Positions 32,813 through 46,425 of a DNA stretch of 64,000 bases are shown one piece after another. Under the pieces are notes generated by a model, which saw only the letters and a list, made by a program, of their open reading frames with translations, searched no databases and was not told where the DNA came from. Source of the DNA: Gibbula magus (Eukaryota > Mollusca > Gastropoda > Trochida > Trochidae); contig OW388293.1 in the NCBI GenBank assembly GCA_936450465.1, positions 25,914,860 through 25,978,859 on the forward strand, written 5' to 3'. The translations under genes and the position numbers were made by a program. Position 1 is the stretch's first letter, and every line of letters begins with the position of its first letter.

Positions 32813-32891
32813 AAACTAGATGTAATATGTTATGCGTCCCATAAGTCCGCCAATGATTGACTTATGGGACGTATAACATTTCATCCAGTTA
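32813..32891. repeat. Near-perfect hairpin, ~34-bp arms
   Basis: ATGTTATGCGTCCCATAAGT on the left and its reverse complement GACTTATGGGACGTATAACA on the right, separated by an 11-base loop. Similarity extends outward through AACTAGATG / CATCCAGTT. Confidence 0.85.
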
Positions 32892-33364
32892 AGCTTTGAC
32901 CTTATCATCTGTATGATTCGCATACTGTTCTACCAGAAATATTATCTCTACTGATCCTTGAATGGTTCCATACTCTTTAACACTATTTATCTCAAAGTTT
33001 GGTTTCAACATCAATATCTAGTAACCAAATTGAGAGAGTGGGAGGGAGTGAGGGAGGGAGGGAGTGGAATAAACTTCCCAATTCTATAATAGTATTTCAT
33101 CCATATAGCATCTTAACAATTGTGTCTAGTTGTATATCAGTATATCCAACAGCATGTCATTGTGTTCTTGTGGACTGTTTATATCAACCAACCGAAATGT
33201 AAAAATTCCTGTCGACTGCAAGGCATTTGATTCATACATTGTATGTGGCACAACAACGATAAATACAACAGCCTCCAGTGATATTGTGAAAAGTATCCAT
33301 ATCGCCAGCAAATTCAACACTGACAGTAAGGTCGTGAAGTATAGGTTGTCAGTGCCGTACCATT

Positions 33365-33681
33365 CACAGGGGCGTGTATCGCTTAGAAAAATGCGACAAG
33401 ACTGATTTTTGTGAGCGTGGAAATTGGCTTCAAACTGGGGAGGTAGCGTCGCATACCTTTTGAAATAATGATCGGATTGTGACCATTTATAGCTAATTTT
33501 GTACGGAAATCATTCAACTTTCGTATCGTAGTCATCTGTGCCATAAACATTGTTTTTGATGCGAAATATGAGTTTGAATGAGCATTGGTGGTTTCGTCGT
33601 TACATCCCTTTCCTTTTATATAGTAATAGGGTAGGGTCTATATAGGTATATGTCTGTTTCTAAGCGATACACGCCCCTGTG
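33365..33681. mobile_element. MITE with perfect 25-bp TIRs (CACAGGGGCG ends)
   Basis: CACAGGGGCGTGTATCGCTT plus AGAAA at the left is exactly inverted at the right end (33655-33681). The CAGGG-type end resembles hAT elements, but no clear 8-bp duplication is seen (GTACCATT / GTACCAGT flank imperfectly). Confidence 0.8.
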
Positions 33682-33689
33682 GTACCAGT

Positions 33690-34950
33690 AACACTGGATA
33701 GCGCCAACAGATTCACATTGACAGTGAGTCTGAGCAAACCAATTATCCGTGACTTTCATTTGTAATGGCATTAACTGTGGCAGTGAACTTGACAGCGGTA
33801 GTGTTAACATTGATAGTAATCCAGTGGCACTTCATATAACGGTAACACTGTCAGTATTAGAGACAGTCATGTTTATTGACAGCCAGTCTCATTAAAACAG
33901 ATCTAACGTGATAACCTTTTTGCCACGAGGTAAGAGTGTTATGTTCGATCTGATCTTAACACACGATTCCGTCATTTATGTAACTTTACTTAGGCAAATA
34001 TTATGATCCTGTCTGACAGCGATGGTTAATAAACTGGCAGGTAAAAGAAAGTGAACACCTCTTTTTAAATCATTATAAATATGGTCGAAGTTTGAGATAA
34101 GGTACATTGGATAGTTCATTCATTTTGGAAAACACCAAAATCTAAACTCTAACAATTAATTAGCCAGTTTTGCACACAAGAAATCCAAAAGATGTAATGG
34201 TAAAACTACATAACCAAAACACGTCCATTTAAATTCTTTCTATTCCTTTAACTCTTTCAATTTGTAAAATGTGTCACATGGGGGCCAACGTGTCAACGTA
34301 TTATGAAATGCATTGATCGAGAGTTACAAATGTCTCATGACGTCACCTGACAGCTGCAGTAGCTGTTTCTGTGTTCATGCAAAACCTGCATCGAGGCTTG
34401 TTCATTAGCTGGAGGGTTTGGTTTGATTCTAACACGTCATTGTGAACCGCCTGACAGTTGTCCAATCAGTGACAAATCTTGAGAAAAAAGAAATCATTGT
34501 AAAGCTGTAACGTTGCATGCCAAACCGACGTTGTCACAGCCATGATGACATTAGCCATACATCAAAGTTCACCAGTCAGTACCTGTCTATTGAGCAGTCG
34601 AAAAACTTCGACTCTACCAGTTCAAGGTCTCCTGGTGCACGTGTGCAAAGTGACATGCCATTCCTAGGATTGTCAAATGTCTCCCCAACTCGGCTGTAAT
34701 TTGACAACACATTGACATTAGAAATGCAGGAAAAAGGCGATTCTTGTAGCTTTGGTATCCGTTGCCCAGCTTTTGTCAAATTAAAGAAGTTATTCACGTT
34801 TTTCTGGTGTTACTTTTGACGGGTAAAGGTGGGTTTTTGGATTGGATGGCCAACATGAATAATGTGTAGCAATTTTACCTATGTGTCACGTGGCTTTACA
34901 CCAATATGAAGGTCACATGATTATCAATATTTTCCAATTTTCTCCAAAAT
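33690..34950. other. No gene recognised
   Basis: Non-coding sequence without clear repeat ends. Overlapping opposite-strand open frames around 34517-34797 are unassigned. Confidence 0.35.
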
Positions 34951-34952
34951 GT

Positions 34953-36850
34953 GTTAATAGCAGTAATAGGGGTAGTGACAGAGCCACGAGTCACAGAATA
35001 ATACTTCATGTCATGACAGAACACATTGTCAGTCACAGCAACAGTGGTAGTTACAAAGCAACGAATCACAGAATAATATGCCATCTGATGTAATAGCAAA
35101 CAATGTCAGTGACAGCAACAGTGACAGTAACAAAGCGACGAGTCACAGAATAATATGCCATCTGATTTAATAGCAAACAATGTCAGTGACAGCAACAGTG
35201 ACAGTAACAAAGCGACGAGTCACAGAATAATATGCCATCTGATGTAATAGAAATATTGTCAGTGACAGCAACAGTGACAGTAACAAAGCGACGAGTCACA
35301 GAATAATATGCCATCTGATGTAATAGAAATATTGTCAGTGACAGCAACAGTGACAGTAACAAAGCGACGAGTCACAGAATAATATGCCATCTCATGTTAT
35401 AGCAAACATTGTCAGTGACAGCAACAGTGATAGTAACGAAGCGACGAGTCACAGAATAATATGCCATCTCATGTAATAGAAATATTGTCAGTGACAGCAA
35501 CAGTGACAGTAACAAAGCGACGAGTCACATAATAATATGCCATCTGATGTAATAGCAAACATTGTCAGTGACAGCAACAGTGACAGTAACAAAGCGACGA
35601 GTCACAGAATAATATGCCATCTCATGTTATAGAAATATTGTCAGTGACAGCAACAGTGACAGTAACAAAGCGACGAGTCACAGAATAATATGCCATCTCA
35701 TGTAATAGAAATATTGTCAGTGACAGTAACAGTGACAGTAACAAAGCGACGAGTCACATAATAATATGCCATCTCATGTAATAGAAATATTGTCAGTGAC
35801 AGCAACAGTGACAGTAACAAAGCGACGAGTCACAGAATAATATGCCATCTCATGTAATAGAAATAAAGTCAGTGACAGCAACAGTGACAGTAACAAAGCG
35901 ACGAGTCACAGAATAATATGCCATCTCATGTAATAGAAATATTGTCAGTGACAGTAACAGTGACAGTAACAAAGCGACGAGTCACATAATAATATGCCAT
36001 CTGATGTAATAGCAAACATTGTCAGTGACAGCAACAGTGATAGTAACAAAGCGACGAGTCACATAATAATATGCCATCTCATGTAATAGAAATATTGTCA
36101 GTGACAGCAACAGTGACAGTAACAAAGCGACGAGTCACAGAATAATATGCCATCTGTATAATAGCAAACATTGTCAGTGACAGCAACAAAGCGACGAGTC
36201 ACAGAATAATATGCCATCTCATGTAATAGAAATATTGTCAGTGACAGCAACAGTGACAGTAACAAAGCGACGAGTCACAGAATAATATGCCATCTCATGT
36301 AATAGAAATATTGTCAGTGACAGCAACAGTGACAGTAACAAAGCGACGAGTCACATAATAATATGCCATCTGATGTAATAGAAATATTGTCAGTGACAGT
36401 AACAGTGACAGTAACAAAGCGACGAGTCACAGAATAATATGCCATCTGATTTAATAGCAAACATTGTCAGTCACAGCAACAGTGACAGTAACAAAGCGAC
36501 GAGTCACAGAATAATATGCCATCTCATGTAATAGAAATATTGTGAGTGACAGTAACAGTGACAGTAACAAAGCGACGAGTCACATAATAATATGCCATCT
36601 CATGTAATAGCAAACATTGTCAGTGACAGTCACAGTGACAGTAACAAAGCGACGAGTCACAGAATAATATGCCATCTGATTTAATAGCAAACATTGTCAG
36701 TGACAGCAACAGTGACAGTAACAAAGCGACGAGTCACAGAATAATATGCCATCTGATTTAATAGCAAACATTGTCAGTCACAGCAACAGTGACAGTAACA
36801 AAGCGACGAGTCACAGAATAATATGCCATCTGATGTAATAGCAAATATAA
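34953..36850. repeat. ~77-bp satellite array, ~24 copies
   Basis: The unit contains GTCAGTGACAGCAACAGTGA, CAGTAACAAAGCGACGAGTC and ACAGAATAATATGCCATCT. Units alternate between AATAGCAAACATT and AATAGAAATATT linkers, giving lengths of 74-79 bp. One unit at about 36170 lacks the second GTGACAG block. Edges decay gradually (to about 37040). Confidence 0.97.
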
Positions 36851-37049
36851 GAGGGATAGTAACACAACAAAAGGTGAATGTGCCAACCATGACAGTAAAC
36901 ATTGTCAGTCAGAGTAATAGTCATAGTAACCGAACGAAACGTGATTATAACGTGTTATAAGTGTGGCAGTAACAGTGCCAGTCACTGTAACAGAGACAGT
37001 AACATAGCAACGAGTAGCAGGGAGTATGTTTAGTGTCAGTTACTATCAT

Positions 37050-40000
37050 ATCCCAACAAGGACAGAGGCAGTGCTAACGACGGACTCCTTGAGTAAACAA
37101 CACTGTATGCACTATATACATGTTGGATAATGTGAAGAACGTTCCTTTACGTCACAAGAGTACAGAGCTTTAAACACACAGTGTTTCATCAATATCCTTT
37201 ACAACGATTCCCCATGTAGCGAGTGACTGGGACAATGTCTCGTGTAGGAAAGAGGCTTGTCTACACTGCAAACAGACTCGTCAATACATACAGCTTATAG
37301 GTTACCCGGTACAGTTAGAAGTTAACAAAGAAGTTCACCTTCATTTCTGGTGGATCAGCTTCGCTTCATTTCACTTCTTGATTCACTATATATGTTAAAT
37401 GGGCGGTGAAAAGGGATATTGAGTTTACAGTGTTTTTAATACAAGGTGTAATCTCCTACAAGGACGTGGGGTATAGACAGAGGGGTACAGGAATTTGGAA
37501 ATGAATTGGAGAGTTGTTTTCCATTGTGTAAACATATACTGTGATTTTGTCTTTTTAACTTGAGGTTTTTGTGAAGTTAAACAAAGCTGAAAAACAACCG
37601 TACGCTTTCTTGTATTCTTATAGTTATAATATGACCTAATGTATTGTAACATACAACTCTTACAAGAAAGTTGACCATTGTTTCTTCAAAACTAGACTCC
37701 GATATAGAAACAATATGACGGGGACGTAGGCTGGTCGCCGACTAGACCGGGTGAGGATGATGACTACATACATATGTTAGGCTCGATGACCGTCCTTTTA
37801 TAATCATGTGAACATAATTAAATATACATATGTAGTAATTACTTTTTAAAGACATGTGAAGTGAAATGGGATAATTTTCAAAAACAAATCACGTTATAAA
37901 CTTGCATAGCATATAATTAAAACGAGTATAGTACGGAAAAGGGTAATAATTTAAGTAAGTATGTAAGATAATTAGATAAATATGTCTTATTATATCATAT
38001 ACTCTAAGAGATATTGAATTTAAACGTGTTTAAAGATGAAATATACTTTTTCGTAAAAATCAATTAGAGAAGTAGGGTGATCAGTTAAAGTCCAGAGTAG
38101 ATGCCTCTTTAAGGGTCACCTTTTCAAAGGTAAGTTAATTATAATTTATTAGTAGCGTAGGAAAGAGTGTGATCACGGCATAAGAGATAAAAATATAACC
38201 GACAACATCACCTGGAAATGTACAACACATTACGAAAATGACGCGTTTAAAACGTATTCAAGAAAACAGAGGATTTTGTAAAAACATAGTGTACTTATAT
38301 CAATACGACATTAAAAGCAGTGGCCACACTAAAGTTTCAATGCCTAAATTCCCATCGAAACATTAGGTCCGTTAAAACTCGTTGATTTTTCAAAATTGAA
38401 ATAGTGTAAAGTAGACCAGCATAATGGCAATTATCTAGCTTTATATACATTTAACTCACTCTGTTATTATACTGTAAATACTATTCAAATTGATAATATT
38501 AAGTTAACAAAATAGATTTCCTTGCCTGTCTCTCGGTCTGTCTCTTTGTCTTATATAAAACTTTGATCGACTTACCCATGAACTGATTGTATGTAATCCA
38601 GACTCCTCAACAGTGTTTGAAACGATCTTCTGAGAGAGGAGTTGAAGGCACTCGCTGACACAGGTGAACACACCCGATGCCACGGTAAGTTCAAAGACAC
38701 TGATCAGATTGAGGCTCTACACTGGGGGCACTCGAGTCAAACCTGCGTGATGTCAGAGAATATTCAATACAGTTGTGATCGGTAAATATAACGATCAAAG
38801 GTATAGACTTAATACTCAACATAAACAATAACAATATAGTGTCTGGTTTGTAAGGCGCTTTAACTTGACAGCAAGTGTTAACAGGCATGAAGGGGAAAGA
38901 TGGGGTTTGAGTTTTGTCTTTGAAAAAGTTCACATGAAGATGTAGTTCTGAGTTCAATGAGCAGAGAATATCAGAGATCAGCTGTTGAGACGGGAAATGA
39001 CCTGGAAACGAAGGTTGCAGCTCTAACGGAGTAGATTCCATAAATTATATAAGAATACGACATTATTTATAAGCCAAATAGTTTTAACAATGGTAGATAC
39101 AATGTACTAAATTTTCCTAATGTGAGACCGACAATACTATAAATTTATCACAAACCGTAAACTTGGTTCCAAAATTCACAACATGACTGGTAAACAGGCG
39201 AATTTGCGTATTACTAATATATGTTGCTGATATACATTGAGCAGGAACAAGCATCTTATCACTGACAAATCGTAACAACATCAGGTATTCGGCCAAACTG
39301 TTAACATGACCTAACCAACCGGTGGTACCTGGTATTCGTAACATTATTACACCAGTAGATGCAAATTCTCTTGTAACCGTACCTACATGAAATTGATTAC
39401 GTCTTTACCACTTAATATAAAATAAACGCACTCCCTGTAACCTACCTTAGCTATAAGTAAGACAGTATTCACGCCAACATCCGACTGCAGCAAACGAATC
39501 TAGTTCTTACTTCTCGAGCACGCAATTAAAAAGGTAAACCGCATATGTAGATAACGTATAAACTAATAAATAACACATCTGATAATCTATATAGTAATTA
39601 TGTAATACTTGAATGAGGAGCACGTGGACTGGCCACATCTTGCTGTGTAATGGAGGGCTGGATGTTGATAGGCAGTCAATGGCTCGATAACGAGATGATT
39701 TGCAGTAATATACACCTGATAATGAGATATCGGCGTATCTTTGAATGACTTGCTATTGTACACCATGTTGACTAAACAATATTCACTGAACAAACAAAAG
39801 ATCTTATATTATCGGAGATTTATTTATTTTTAGAAATTCTAAAATCAAGTTCCCTAGTCTTGTTAAGACTTGCCCAGGCTGTTTATGTAATGTTTGGGTA
39901 TTGATGACAGATATCATCCCATGGACAAGTAGATACATACAACGGTGAATGTTATGGTTAGTGTTATGGTAAGTTAAATATGAACGAATATGAAAACGAA

Positions 40001-40480
40001 TGTTAATAGAAATTAGATTAAAAGATTAAAAGATGTTAGTTATAGTGGTTTGGAGGTAATGAATGACAATTTACATTGCTAGAAATTGGGTCATCTGAGA
40101 ATGAGAAATGCAAATAATAAATATGTTAGGTGTTCTTAACTCTCAGGTTCATAATATCGAATAGGAGGAATTGTCAATCTAACTTATAAACCACTCGATA
40201 TAATGTTACCACAAAGGTGTACTATTTGTATTACCATTATACAAGGTAGGGAAATGTGCCTTGGGTGAAAGTCTACATATATGATGTATATTTTAGGTCA
40301 TAACGTAGATGTGACACTTTGAATATTTTAGGTCATAAGGTAGATGTGACACTATTTTTCCAAGGTAATATCCTCTTCTGCTTCAAGTTTTAATAGTCGT
40401 AAATATATAGTAAGGTATGATACTAATCATTATCGTATCAATGAGAGAGTTTAGAAAATGTGAGGCCTGTTTCTGATATT
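37050..40480. other. No gene recognised
   Basis: AT-rich sequence with no long open frame of recognisable type. At 38590-38680 a GC-richer stretch ends in a strong plus-strand donor (CACG|GTAAGT), which could be a non-coding exon, but nothing else supports it. TTAGGTCATAA(C/G)GTAGATGTGAC is repeated twice near 40294-40350. Confidence 0.35.
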
Positions 40481-40489
40481 CTCTTACAA

Positions 40490-41750
40490 TACAATACCAC
40501 ACCTGAGTTCAGTACACTACTATAGCTCATTACACTACCATAGTTCAGTCTAAAACTATAAAAAATCAGTGCACTACCATAGTTCAATACACTACCATAG
40601 TTCAATACACTACTATAGTTCAATAAACTACCATAGTTCAATACACTACTATAGGTCAATACACTACCATAGTTAGGTACACTAAATTAGTTCACAGCAA
40701 TACCATAGTTCATTACAAAACCATATAGTTCAGTACAATAACTTAGTTTAGATCACTGCCATACTTCAGTATACACCATAGTTCAGTATACTTTCATAGT
40801 TAACTACACTACCATAGTTCAGTACAATAACATGTTTCAGTACACCACTATATAGTTCAGTACACCACTATATAGTTCAGTACAATACCATAGTTAAGAA
40901 CAATACTATAGTTAAGTAGACTACCATAGTTCACACAATACCAAAGTCCAGTACAATACCATAGTTAGTATAATTCCAAAGTTCAGTACAATACCAAAGT
41001 CCAGTAAAATACCATAGTTCAGTACAATACCATAGTTCAGTACAATACCATAGTTCAGTATAATTCCAAAGTTCAGTACAATACCATAGTTCAGTACAAT
41101 ACCAAAGTCCAGTACAATACCATAGTTCAGTACAATACCATAGTTCAGTACAATACCATAGTTCAGTATAATACCATAGTTCAGTACAATACCAAAGTCC
41201 AGTACAATACCAAAGTTCAGTACAATACCATAGTTCAGTACAATACCAAAGTCCAGTACAATACCATAGTTCAGTACAATACCATAGTTCAGTACAATAC
41301 AATAGTTCAGTATAATTCCAAAGTTCAGTACAATACCAAAGTCCAGTACAATACCAAAGTTCAGTACAATACCATAGTTCAGTATAATTCCAAAGTTCAG
41401 TACAATACCAAAGTCCAGTACAATACCATAGTTCAGTACAATACCATAGTTCAGTACAATATCATAGTTCAGTACAATACCATAGTTCAGTACAATACCA
41501 TAGTTCAGTATAATTCCAAAGTTCAGTACAATACCAAAGTCCAGTACAATACCATAGTTCAGTATAATTCCAAAGTTCAGTACAATACCATAGTTCAGTA
41601 CAATACCATAGTTCTGTATAATTCCAAAGTCCAGTACAATACCAAAGTCCAGTACAATACCAAAGTTCAGTATAATTCCAAAGTTCAGTACAATACCATA
41701 GTTCAGTACAATAGTTCAGTACAATAGTTCAGTACAATAGGGTAATTCAA
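40490..41750. repeat. 18-bp minisatellite array, ~65 copies
   Basis: The unit is GTTCAGTACAATACCATA with variants (TATAATTCCAAA, CCAGTACAATACCAAA). The left third is much more degenerate than the right. The minus-strand frame of 123 codons (repeated YCTELW) is an artefact of the 18-bp period. Confidence 0.97.
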
Positions 41751-42248
41751 TACAATACCTTAGGGTTGTTCATCTAAGCTCGTGGTTTAAATCCTTCAAT
41801 CAAGGTTTAATGTTGATCGTAAACGCCCTTATATCTTCTCTATCTATTGTGATCAAAACATTAACAAGTGCTGATACTTTACGTGTAAATGAAACACTGA
41901 CAAATACACACTGGGGTTGTTGTTTCACAGGACGATGTACTGTATGCTCTGCTGTGTTTGATGATAGCCCAATACACTGATGAGAAATCGATCTGTCTAT
42001 CTCGGACACCAATTCGCAATCAATGGTAAAACTGCAGTAGCACATAACACATCGATCGTTGGACTGCAGACAATGGGAGACCACTATTTGTTCCAATAAT
42101 GGTATTTAATTCTGTGTCTGTCGTAGCGACAACTGACGTTGTTTCACTTATGTCTTGTTTAATTATAGGGGGCGTTCTTTTATAACTCATCAATGTTGAT
42201 GAAGGCAGCAGTACTTTTAGAATTTGACTCTTGTCCTATGTACAATTT

Positions 42249-42790
42249 ACTTGGCGCTTTAGCACATTTTTGCAAATCATGTTTTCTCAAATTTGCTATT
42301 CATTATTAAAGTTTATACAATATATTGGTACATTAATGAGTAAAACATCCCATTACACAACCGTTAAGCTGTATCCTTAGAAAACTGCTATCCGTGATCG
42401 AAGAAAAAGATGCGACGCATAAAGCGACAGTGGTGTAGAACTCTTCATTGTAATAGGTTAATTTTCTGATGCGATTTTGAGATTTCAGACAGCCAGATGG
42501 TTAACCACTCCATCAGTCTGCCATATTTAAAACTCAACTCTGGGTGTTTAGGTATCGCCACATCAGTCAGATCACCTGAACTACCTTAGAGTGACCATTT
42601 TAAAGTGAACACATTAAACTAGCCGCTCGATTGGAAATGGACTCGCGTGGCTTAACCGAATCATGTACATTCGTTTTAGAACTATTTTTTTTATTTATTC
42701 TGAAGTATTTTATAGCCATTGGTAACACTTATTTATATTTTTGTGAGAGCACTTTATTTCAGTAAGAAAATTGTGCTACTGCGCCTTTAA
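42249..42790. mobile_element. Diverged relative of TTAA MITE family 2
   Basis: The left end TTGGCGCTTTAGCACATTTT and right end AAATTGTGCTACTGCGCCTT pair imperfectly and resemble the AAAGGGGCAGTAGCACG ends at 30809-31156. Internal AT-rich sequence is non-coding. Confidence 0.45.
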
Positions 42791-43014
42791 GACTGCATGC
42801 TTGTCAATATTTAACTAATTCATACTTTTTTCTTTCTTTATTTTTTTTATTGTTCCGAAGTCATAGGTGATATTGTTACATCAGACAATTCATAATTCTG
42901 TCAGCACCATCTCGAAACACATACAGTCCATGTCCTTCAGATTAATAATACTGAATAAAGGCAGAAGTGATATTGATACAGCAGTAAATGTCACATACAA
43001 TACATACTTAAATG

Positions 43015-43350
43015 TCAATCAAATACAAAAGCTGGGAATAGAGGCGACCATTCTTTGGTGAATTTGACAAATAGAAGTATATGTTGTAGTAGAGGAGTTT
43101 CACTGAGTCCACCAAACCAGGCAAGAAATGTTGTCAATTTGACATCACTGATATATCTATTAATGCAGTCTTGCCATTGTTTCCAAAATATTTTGGTTTC
43201 TTCACATTCCCAATATACATGATTTTCATATGTCATATTTTCACATATTCCATTGTCCATTAATTTCATTCTCAAAAGCTATCTTTTGGTACAAATAATT
43301 CCATGCAATCTAAACTTAAACTGAAAGTCTTGGAGTTTGACATATATATT
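43015..43350 (-). pseudogene. L1-like LINE relic (C-terminal Cys/His region)
   Basis: The minus strand reads KLQDFQFKFRLHGIICTKR, then, after a stop, KLMDNGICENMTYENHVYWE and CEETKIFWKQWQDCIN. The C..C...H.. WEC....FW pattern is typical of the region after the reverse transcriptase in L1-type elements. The rest of the element is not present. Confidence 0.65.
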
Positions 43351-43859
43351 ATATTCCGTCTGTATTGATTAGAGACTGACACATACTTAAAGAAATTAGG
43401 AAACATAAGTAGCAAACTGTCTAGACGGTCAGGTCACTATTCTGCAAATTATTAGCACAGACTTGGACAACTCTGCCTACAGATGTTTTACCGAGCCATA
43501 TCATATTCAATCAGACATGCCTTAATGAATATGCATTTAACATCTTAAACTGAAAGTGAAGAAAACAAAACTGTATCCCAGTTATCTGTAAACTGTCTGT
43601 CACTTTTGATGTAGATGTCTCCCACTCACTCAGCAGCAGTGATCAAAGGTCTAGTGGCTAGTAGGTCCAATGATAAATACTATCTGGATTAGAAGGTGAT
43701 AGGAACATGGAGTGACTACATCAACATGTAAAAGCTATTAGGTCCCTAGCTTGATCAGCCTACTGTAGGTGTAGCCTACATAAGTTATTCCCATTCAGAG
43801 ACTCAGTTCCCATGGACACCGATTGGTGTTTGTGTACTATAGTTATTGGATGGAGAAAT

Positions 43860-44690
43860 CAATGTGAATAAATGCTTTACTGGTGTTGTTATTTCAAGAC
43901 TAAGGCCCTTTTCTCATGCACGAATTTACATACATGAGTAAATTTACACACTATGTAATTATACATACATGTGTAATAGTAAATATACTTTCTGTTCACA
44001 TGTAGTTAAGCATTATGTTGTATTTGTCAATTACATACAGCCATGTATTATAATAAACGAAAATATATGAGTAGATTCAGTCTATTTATAGTTATTATGC
44101 TTTTGCATACAGGAGTAAATATACGTTCCATTCTCATGACACAGTTTGCATAGTTTGCATAGTGTGTATAAATACGTATATGTAAATTTACATTTACATG
44201 ACCTCCTGAGGTCGTGTAAAGTTACTCCTAGTGCAATAATACTCATGTATGTAATTGCGTTCTCATGACACTTTTACATACCCCAAATACATTTACATAC
44301 ATACGTAAATTTACTAACATATGTAAAGGTGTGCATGAGAAAAGGGCCTAAGTGATATGTAGTTAGTACTGATATCATGTGATGTGAACAAATACTTTAA
44401 ATTTGACTTGTATTGTTTATACAAGACTAAGTGATATACATTTAGTACTGATATTATGTGATATGAATAAATGCTTTACTTCTGTTGTTTATCTAGTAAT
44501 ACTAAGCGATATGCATTTAGTACTAATATTATGTGATATGAATAAATAATTTACTTCGGTTGTTTATCTACCAATACTAAGTGATATACATTTAGTACTA
44601 ATATTATGTGATATGAATAAATACTTCTAGTTTTACTTGTGTTGTTTGTACAACAAGACCAAGCGGTATGTATTTAGTACAATTATATGT
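43860..44690. repeat. ~80-bp tandem repeat split by a MITE
   Basis: Units of ATGTGATATGAATAAATGCT, TTACTTCTGTTGTTTATCT and ACTAAGTGATATACATTTAG recur at about 44350, 44430, 44510 and 44590. The left unit (43860-43910) is cut off by the MITE at 43911. Degenerate units reappear at 45075-45300 and around 45915. Confidence 0.75.
43911..44351. mobile_element. MITE with AGGCCCTTTTCTCATGCAC TIRs
   Basis: The left TIR AGGCCCTTTTCTCATGCAC and the right GTGCATGAGAAAAGGGCCT are perfect inverted repeats bounded by TAA on both sides, consistent with a 3-bp TAA duplication (Harbinger-like, inferred). Sub-terminal GTAAATTTAC / ACATACATG motifs repeat internally. It is non-coding. Confidence 0.85.
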
Positions 44691-46329
44691 ACTAGTCACT
44701 CCATAGTTTCCGACTACACTACAACTATTTCCCGATGCAACGAGGATTTGTGGTAGAAAATAAATTTATATCAAAGTCATGTTTAAGTTTTGGGTCTATT
44801 CTTTCTAGTTCATTTTTTTAGCAGGAGTCAATCAATTGATTCAAGTATTTTACTCCCAACCGTATTGAGTATTACATCACATGAATTCGTTTTTTACGCC
44901 TTGATCTTAGTGAATCAAACGTTTAGCTTAATCGTTATGTCGTTGGCGTTGAGACACTGTAAATAATCTTGTTTAAAAATGGTTTTGAAAGTGTCCGTGT
45001 AACGAAACAGTCCAGAAAACAGGACACTTTTATGAATGTTTGCTACGGGCAACGAGGTCTACATGTGTAAGTGGGATGTAATATGTGATATGAATAAATG
45101 CTTCACTTGTGGTGTTTCATCTTAAATGACAATCGAAGTGATATGGATTTATTGGACCGAATACATGCTTCACTTATGCTGTCTGTTTCACAAGACAATC
45201 CATGTTGTACGACGTTATTGCAATATATTGAAAGTGATCCGAATAAATACTTTACTGCTGTTGTCTGTCTTAAAAGATTGTCCAAGTGATATGCTTTCAC
45301 TCATTTTGTAAATTATTAGAATATTGTTTTATAGATAGCGTTAGGATAACGTAAGTAACGTAGAAGTAATATTATACATTGATTTTTCAGAGGAACTAAT
45401 AAAAGTCTGAATGCGACAAGTTGTGTTTGCTTCCCCGTTTGACACCTGAATGGGAAAGTTTATGAAACCGTGATATTTATTGGAAGAAAAGACCAATTGA
45501 TGATCCTGTACAATATACTTATTTGTAGGACTAACGAGACAGTCCAATTGGTAGTAATATTTTAAAGTGACTATTTGCATGTTGTGGCAGCTAGCAATGA
45601 ATACTAACTTATACTGGACCAGGTGTAATAAGCCATTATTACTATTGGAAACATAAATCGATCTGAGAAAATGTTTTACTTGTATTTTGAACTAAAACTG
45701 TCTAAGTCTAAGATAAATATAATTTTTGTAAAGAAGAATTTACAATTTCATTCATCAGGGTTTGCTATTTTAATTGTTCCTGTCTGTTTGTGTCATGTTT
45801 GTAGGTAGCTTTTCTTTTGTCCAGTATTTTATTTCATAAATCACTACTGTATTTTGCACCAATGCCGTTACAGTAAACTCTGAATAGCTGGCCATCAACC
45901 ATGATTGTCACAGAGAAGGTAAATCAATAAGAACAAATACTTTACTTGTATTGTTGTTTGACCAATAACTCGAAGTAGTATATTAATGTATTACTGACAG
46001 TAACTAACTCGCTAACCATGAACAACGAATGCTGATGTTTCCGTACCTATGAAAGGTAAATCGATAAGAACACATTCTTTATTATTGTTGGTATAGCAAG
46101 TCGACCAAAGTACCTTATTATTTTGTAATCATATATATATATATATACATGTATTGATGGGGTAGCAAGTCGACCAAAGAACCTTATTGTGTTATCATGT
46201 ATATAGTGGCAAGCTATGAAAATTGAAGGCTGAACCATATCAATGAAAGGTAAATCAATCAGAGGCAAGGTGTGAGGTGATGTAGGGTTTTAAGACAATT
46301 TTCAAGAGTATTATACTGCGCCTAGTATA

Positions 46330-46425
46330 ATTGCCGGAAGAAAGCCCGCAACACACTGAGGCTATGCATTGCGGTGAGACATGCGGGGATCGGCTGTGAC
46401 TGGCGAACCAAATCGACCAGAACAA
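46330..46425. repeat. SINE fragment
   Basis: GGAAGAAAGCCCGCAACACA and TATGCATTGCGGTGAGACAT resemble GAAGAAAGTCCGCAA...TATGCATTGCTCTGAAACCT at 48014-48060, and GATGTATTGCAGTGAAACCT at 49874. Confidence 0.5.

Noticed and set aside
34953..36850. CRISPR-like array of regular repeats
   Set aside because: Units are contiguous tandem copies without unique spacers, in a eukaryotic genome with introns.
40931..41302. 123-residue minus-strand protein with YCTELW repeats
   Set aside because: Artefact of the 18-bp minisatellite; no start context, no other coding signal.
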